DNA from: Agaricus subrufescens
Lineage: Eukaryota > Basidiomycota > Agaricomycetes > Agaricales > Agaricaceae
Reading direction: 5' to 3'
Assembly: GCA_029945375.1 (NCBI GenBank)
Contig: CM057062.1
Location: 1,488,001 to 1,552,000, forward strand
Length of the DNA stretch: 64,000 bases
Shown in pieces: positions 60,642-64,000 of the stretch; the first letter of the stretch is position 1, and each line of letters starts with the position of its first letter. The notes under the pieces are model-generated. The model was not told the DNA's origin and searched no databases. It was given only the letters and a program-made list of their open reading frames with translations. The position numbers and the translations under genes were made by a program.

Positions 60642-61075
60642 TGTATCAATACTTCAGTCGGTTATGCGCAGATGCTCGTCGAGATTAATGCCTGGGGTTG
60701 ATTCTTTGTGCCGTGATCGTTATTAACACTACTTACTCCATGGGTATTGATGGTTAGAATATAATGTATACCGATGGTAGTGGAGGCGCCAGAGAACCGT
60801 TCGAAAGCTACCAGCATTGCAATCTAATAGTACCACTCATGATGATAGACGGCGCCCCCTGAGTGGAATATGCTGCAACATTGAGGAGAGGCCTCAATGT
60901 GTTGAAACTCCTGATAACAGTATGACTATGATTATCAAGCATTGACTACTGAAGAGGAAGAATAAACTATTTCCCACGATGGCTTTTCCATTCCTTTCGC
61001 CACTGACGTCTCTTTTATCGCCCTTCCCTACAACTGCCCTGGATTATCACAGGCATCGAGTCAAACAAAATTGAA
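60642..61075. other. Intergenic before GPN1
   Basis: Presumed GPN1 promoter region. No gene or recognisable repeat is seen. Confidence 0.5.
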
Positions 61076-62747
61076 ATGTTATCTTCACGCATGTCTACCG
61101 ATCCCACCCCCTTGACGTCGACGCCTGACCAAAAAAAGCCAATATGCATTATCACAATCGGCATGGCTGGCGCCGGAAAATCAACTTTCGTGCAAAGAAT
61201 CAACTCACATCTACACTCTTCCGATCCAAATAAACCACCCTATATCCTAAATCTGGATCCCGCCGTTGCATTCGTGCCATATGAAGCCAACATTGACATC
61301 CGTGACACAGTCAATTATCCAGAAGTTATGAAGCAGTGAGTGTATCCAATTTCCGGCTCTTTTCTTTTCTTTTCCGCCAGGATAATCATCATCTTTATGG
61401 TCTCAACGACCATGTGGGGCTATAGAGCAGACCACAAGTGTCAAAGATGGATTGTGTTCGATGGGATCAGTGAAAACGGTGTCTTTACCTTTCTCGGCCC
61501 CTGCCGATTTGTGGATCTGTAATTGAACAGAACTGACAAGGCTTATCTGTCGCGCGTTTGTGGTGTTTGACAGGTATAATCTAGGTCCAAATGGAGGCAT
61601 CCTGACAGCATTGAACTTGTTCACTACCAAGTTTGATCAAGTGCTAGAATTGGTAGAGAAGCGAGCGGAGGATGTCGAGTGCGTTGCCATCCCCCTTTCT
61701 GCTTATTTTCCCCAAACCAACGTATACTTCCTTTATGCAGTTACGTGATACTAGATACACCAGGACAAATTGAAATATTTACTTGGTCAGCCTCTGGTAC
61801 CATCATTACGGATGCTGTGGCGTCTTCATTACCGACCGTGGTGGCATACATCATTGATACCCCTCGCACAACCGCCCCAGCTACATTCATGTCAAACATG
61901 CTGTATGCTTGCAGGTGAGATCCGGGTTATTGATCCTTATCTGCGTATATTACGTATGCTGATTTTTTCGCCCAGCATCTTGTACAAAACAAAATTGCCC
62001 TTTATTTTAGTATTCAACAAGACCGATGTTCAATCACATCAATTTGCCCTAGATTGGATGTCGGATTTTGAAGAGTTTCAAAGTGCGCTCGCATCGCACG
62101 AAGGTACGCGGGATTCCGAGGGCGAACCGACGTACATGAATAGCTTGATGAATAGTATGTGTTTGGTACTCGATGAGTTTTACAAGAACTTAAAGGTGGA
62201 GTATTTGACGTTCTGCGATAAAAATGCCGCTCTGATAGACGATCGGTTATTTCATTTGCTCAGGCCGTCGGTGTTTCAAGCGTCACCGGCGATGGTGTGA
62301 AAGAATTCTTTGAAGCGGTTGATGCATCAAGAGGAGAGTACGAGCGGTATGTATTTCTGCCATTTAACGTGGCAATCCGAACAACAATTTACCTGGATTT
62401 AGAGAATACCTTCCTGAGCTCGAGAAGGCAAGAAAGCAGAGAGAAAAGACGCTAAAAGAAACCAAAGACGATTCTATGAATAGGCTACTCAAGGATCTGG
62501 CTATCGATCAGGCTAAGAACCCTCAAGGGCTGTTGAGTGAAAAGTGGGACCCTGAATCGGAAGATGAGGATGATGACACTGAACTTAATATTATCGATAG
62601 AAGTAAGTGATTATTCTTTTGGAAGAATTCCTGGGGCGACGCTTAATGTCGGGGACAGGTGAAGAACCACATCCAGGTGAATATATTGATGTAACGCGGG
62701 CGCGAAGGCGCGAAGATGAAAACATCAGATGGCCACGTCCCGTGTAA
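61076..62747 (+). CDS. GPN1: GPN-loop GTPase 1 (Npa3/XAB1)
   Basis: GTPase required for assembly and nuclear import of RNA polymerase II. Seven exons join in phase (61076-61335, 61574-61678, 61741-61914, 61976-62195, 62264-62346, 62403-62602, 62659-62747) to give 376 residues, similar to yeast Npa3. Motifs: G1 [35 protein letters not shown]; the GPN loop [17 protein letters not shown]3 [10 protein letters not shown]4 [20 protein letters not shown]; and an acidic C-terminus [10 protein letters not shown]. The start could also be the Met five codons later (MSTDPTPL). Confidence 0.95.
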
Positions 62748-63029
62748 AAGGCCTAGATCAAGTGGGGTTTAGATGGTAGCGATTTAGAGCAGATGTATTG
62801 TTATGACAACACTAAAGTATAGAGTTCTTGAGAGACAGCAGGATACATTATATAGCGATCACGTATTATGTGATCTTTGTTTTCCTTCTTCCACTTCGGC
62901 GCTTTTGTCTCGCCGTTCCTGATCGTTCTGGTCTCTTTTATCTTCTTATTTCCGGTTCTATTACTTCGTTCTTCTTTCCTCTCCCATAAGCAACTCCTTT
63001 ACTCTTTAAACCTTTTCCCTCCCAGAATA
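62748..63029. other. Intergenic between GPN1 and CDK1
   Basis: Short spacer with pyrimidine-rich tracts near 62880-63020, the probable CDK1 leader and promoter. No gene is seen. Confidence 0.5.
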
Positions 63030-63784
63030 ATGGAACGGTGTGTGTTGTCTATCTGGCGCAGTCTCGCCCTAATGCCACCTCTCTTCCATCCTTCCGTTCT
63101 CTAGTTACGCAAAACTTGAGAAAGTCGGTGCGTAGGGTCTGCCTTATGGCCGGCACATACTTGTCGCTGAGCGGACCGCCTTGACGACATGGTGACATAG
63201 GCGAGGGCACGTTTCACCATTTGTACAAATCAGTCGCAATCGTTCAATCTTGTCGCCACAGGGGCATATGGCGTTGTTTACAAGGCCCGCGACCTCACGA
63301 CAAACCAGATTGTAGCGCTTAAGAAAGTCAGGCTAGAAGTTGCGGATGAGGGTGTGCCCAGTACTGCCATCCGCGAAATTAGTCTGCTCAAGGAGCTCAA
63401 CGATGACAATATCGTCAAGTATGTCACTGCTCATTCACTCGATCGACAGCGGCTACCGCCGCTGGTGTTGATTTTTTTGTTCAACCCCGGTTCTCCTTCC
63501 CCTCCTTGGGCCTTGCTACCCACATATTTTCTCGCAGCTCTTCTCGTAGCGATCGTCAGCTTCCCTGATCCCTTTATCTGAGCGCCCATCACTCCAGTCA
63601 TATCAGCTGTCTTCGCCTGAGTAGCCAGCCGTCTGCGGCCGTTCGTTCTAATTATGGATTTTTTTCCAGGCTTCTCAATATTGTGCATGTCGAAACGAAA
63701 TTGTACTTGGTATTCGAGTTTCTAGATGTCGACCTGAAGCGGTATATAGAAAAAGCCCGACCTCTCCAGGGTAATATCATCAAG
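63030..63784 (+). CDS. CDK1: Cyclin-dependent kinase 1 (Cdc28/Cdc2), 5' part
   Basis: Master cell-cycle Ser/Thr kinase. Visible exons: 63030-63037, 63105-63127, probably 63201-63206, 63262-63422, 63670-63784. They encode [11 protein letters not shown], the glycine-rich loop [23 protein letters not shown] (the ATP-binding Lys), [16 protein letters not shown] with the PSTAIRE cyclin-binding helix, then [17 protein letters not shown] and [14 protein letters not shown]. The gene is cut by the right edge after about 115 residues. The bases from 63785 to 64000 do not show the next kinase motifs (HRDLKPQN), so an intron or unresolved structure follows. The 6-nt exon is inferred, see findings. Confidence 0.93.
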
Positions 63785-64000
63785 GTGTGTTTAAATTACT
63801 ACCCTTGGTCTTCTTCTTCCCTCGCCATGTGTGATTGGCCCTTCATTTCCCCATTCTCCAGCGTCACTTGACAGATTTTCCATTCTGTGACTTCGATGGT
63901 ACTTCTAGAAGTGTCATTAGGAGATGGGAACGTGCTTCCTGTCGGAGCCGCAAATTCCCGAGAAATATCTTGGTCCATTCGTTGCTTTGTTGCTCCTCTA

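Noticed and set aside
1..64000. tRNA, rRNA, CRISPR or intact transposon genes
   Set aside because: None recognised by eye; no reverse transcriptase, integrase or transposase motif was seen in any frame. A covariance-model tRNA scan was not possible here.

Overview
The window is nuclear DNA from a mushroom-forming basidiomycete (Agaricomycetes). Genes are split by many 45-75 bp GT-AG introns. The gene families point the same way: a CYP63-like P450, NACHT NTPases that begin with a CHPGTR block, and expanded DUF6533 membrane proteins. No species is named, because nothing in the sequence fixes one.

Left part (1-17 kb). A GPI-anchor ethanolamine phosphate transferase 3 gene is cut by the left edge. 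It is followed by a tandem array of three NACHT genes, of which only the first has an open frame; the other two carry different inactivating lesions, and a fourth relic lies between them. Next come a Ser/Thr-rich protein of unknown function, an 8-exon NAD(P)HX epimerase (NNR1), a 9-exon cytochrome P450 and a 9-exon short-chain dehydrogenase.

Middle part (17-30 kb). A 5-oxoprolinase (OXP1) gene stops after its HyuA half, and the HyuB half is missing. Part of this locus, with an adjoining gene for a 120-residue protein of unknown family, has been duplicated. The oxoprolinase copy has decayed, while both copies of the small gene remain open. A relic of an alcohol-oxidase-like gene, a large low-complexity protein and the Rab geranylgeranyltransferase beta subunit (BET2) follow.

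DUF6533 array (30-47 kb). Five apparently complete tandem paralogs on the minus strand, plus one collapsed copy, are separated by shared intergenic repeats. All five share one 13-exon plan that needs a 2-nt exon and an 8-nt exon to keep the frame. This is the most unusual structure in the window. Two insertions and a 46-47 kb tandem repeat block break up the array.

Right part (47-64 kb). An F-box gene is divergent from the condensin gene SMC2 (15 exons). They are followed by a small SRA-YDG domain gene, a divergent DUF6533 gene, the GPN-loop GTPase GPN1/NPA3, and the start of CDK1/CDC28, whose glycine-rich loop appears to depend on a 6-nt exon with a GC donor.

Housekeeping genes (PIG-O, NNR1, BET2, SMC2, GPN1, CDK1) are single copy and intact where fully visible. 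The lineage-specific families (NACHT, DUF6533, the OXP1-linked duplicate) show tandem duplication, decay and repeat insertion. All exon boundaries were inferred from splice signals and frame, without transcript evidence.
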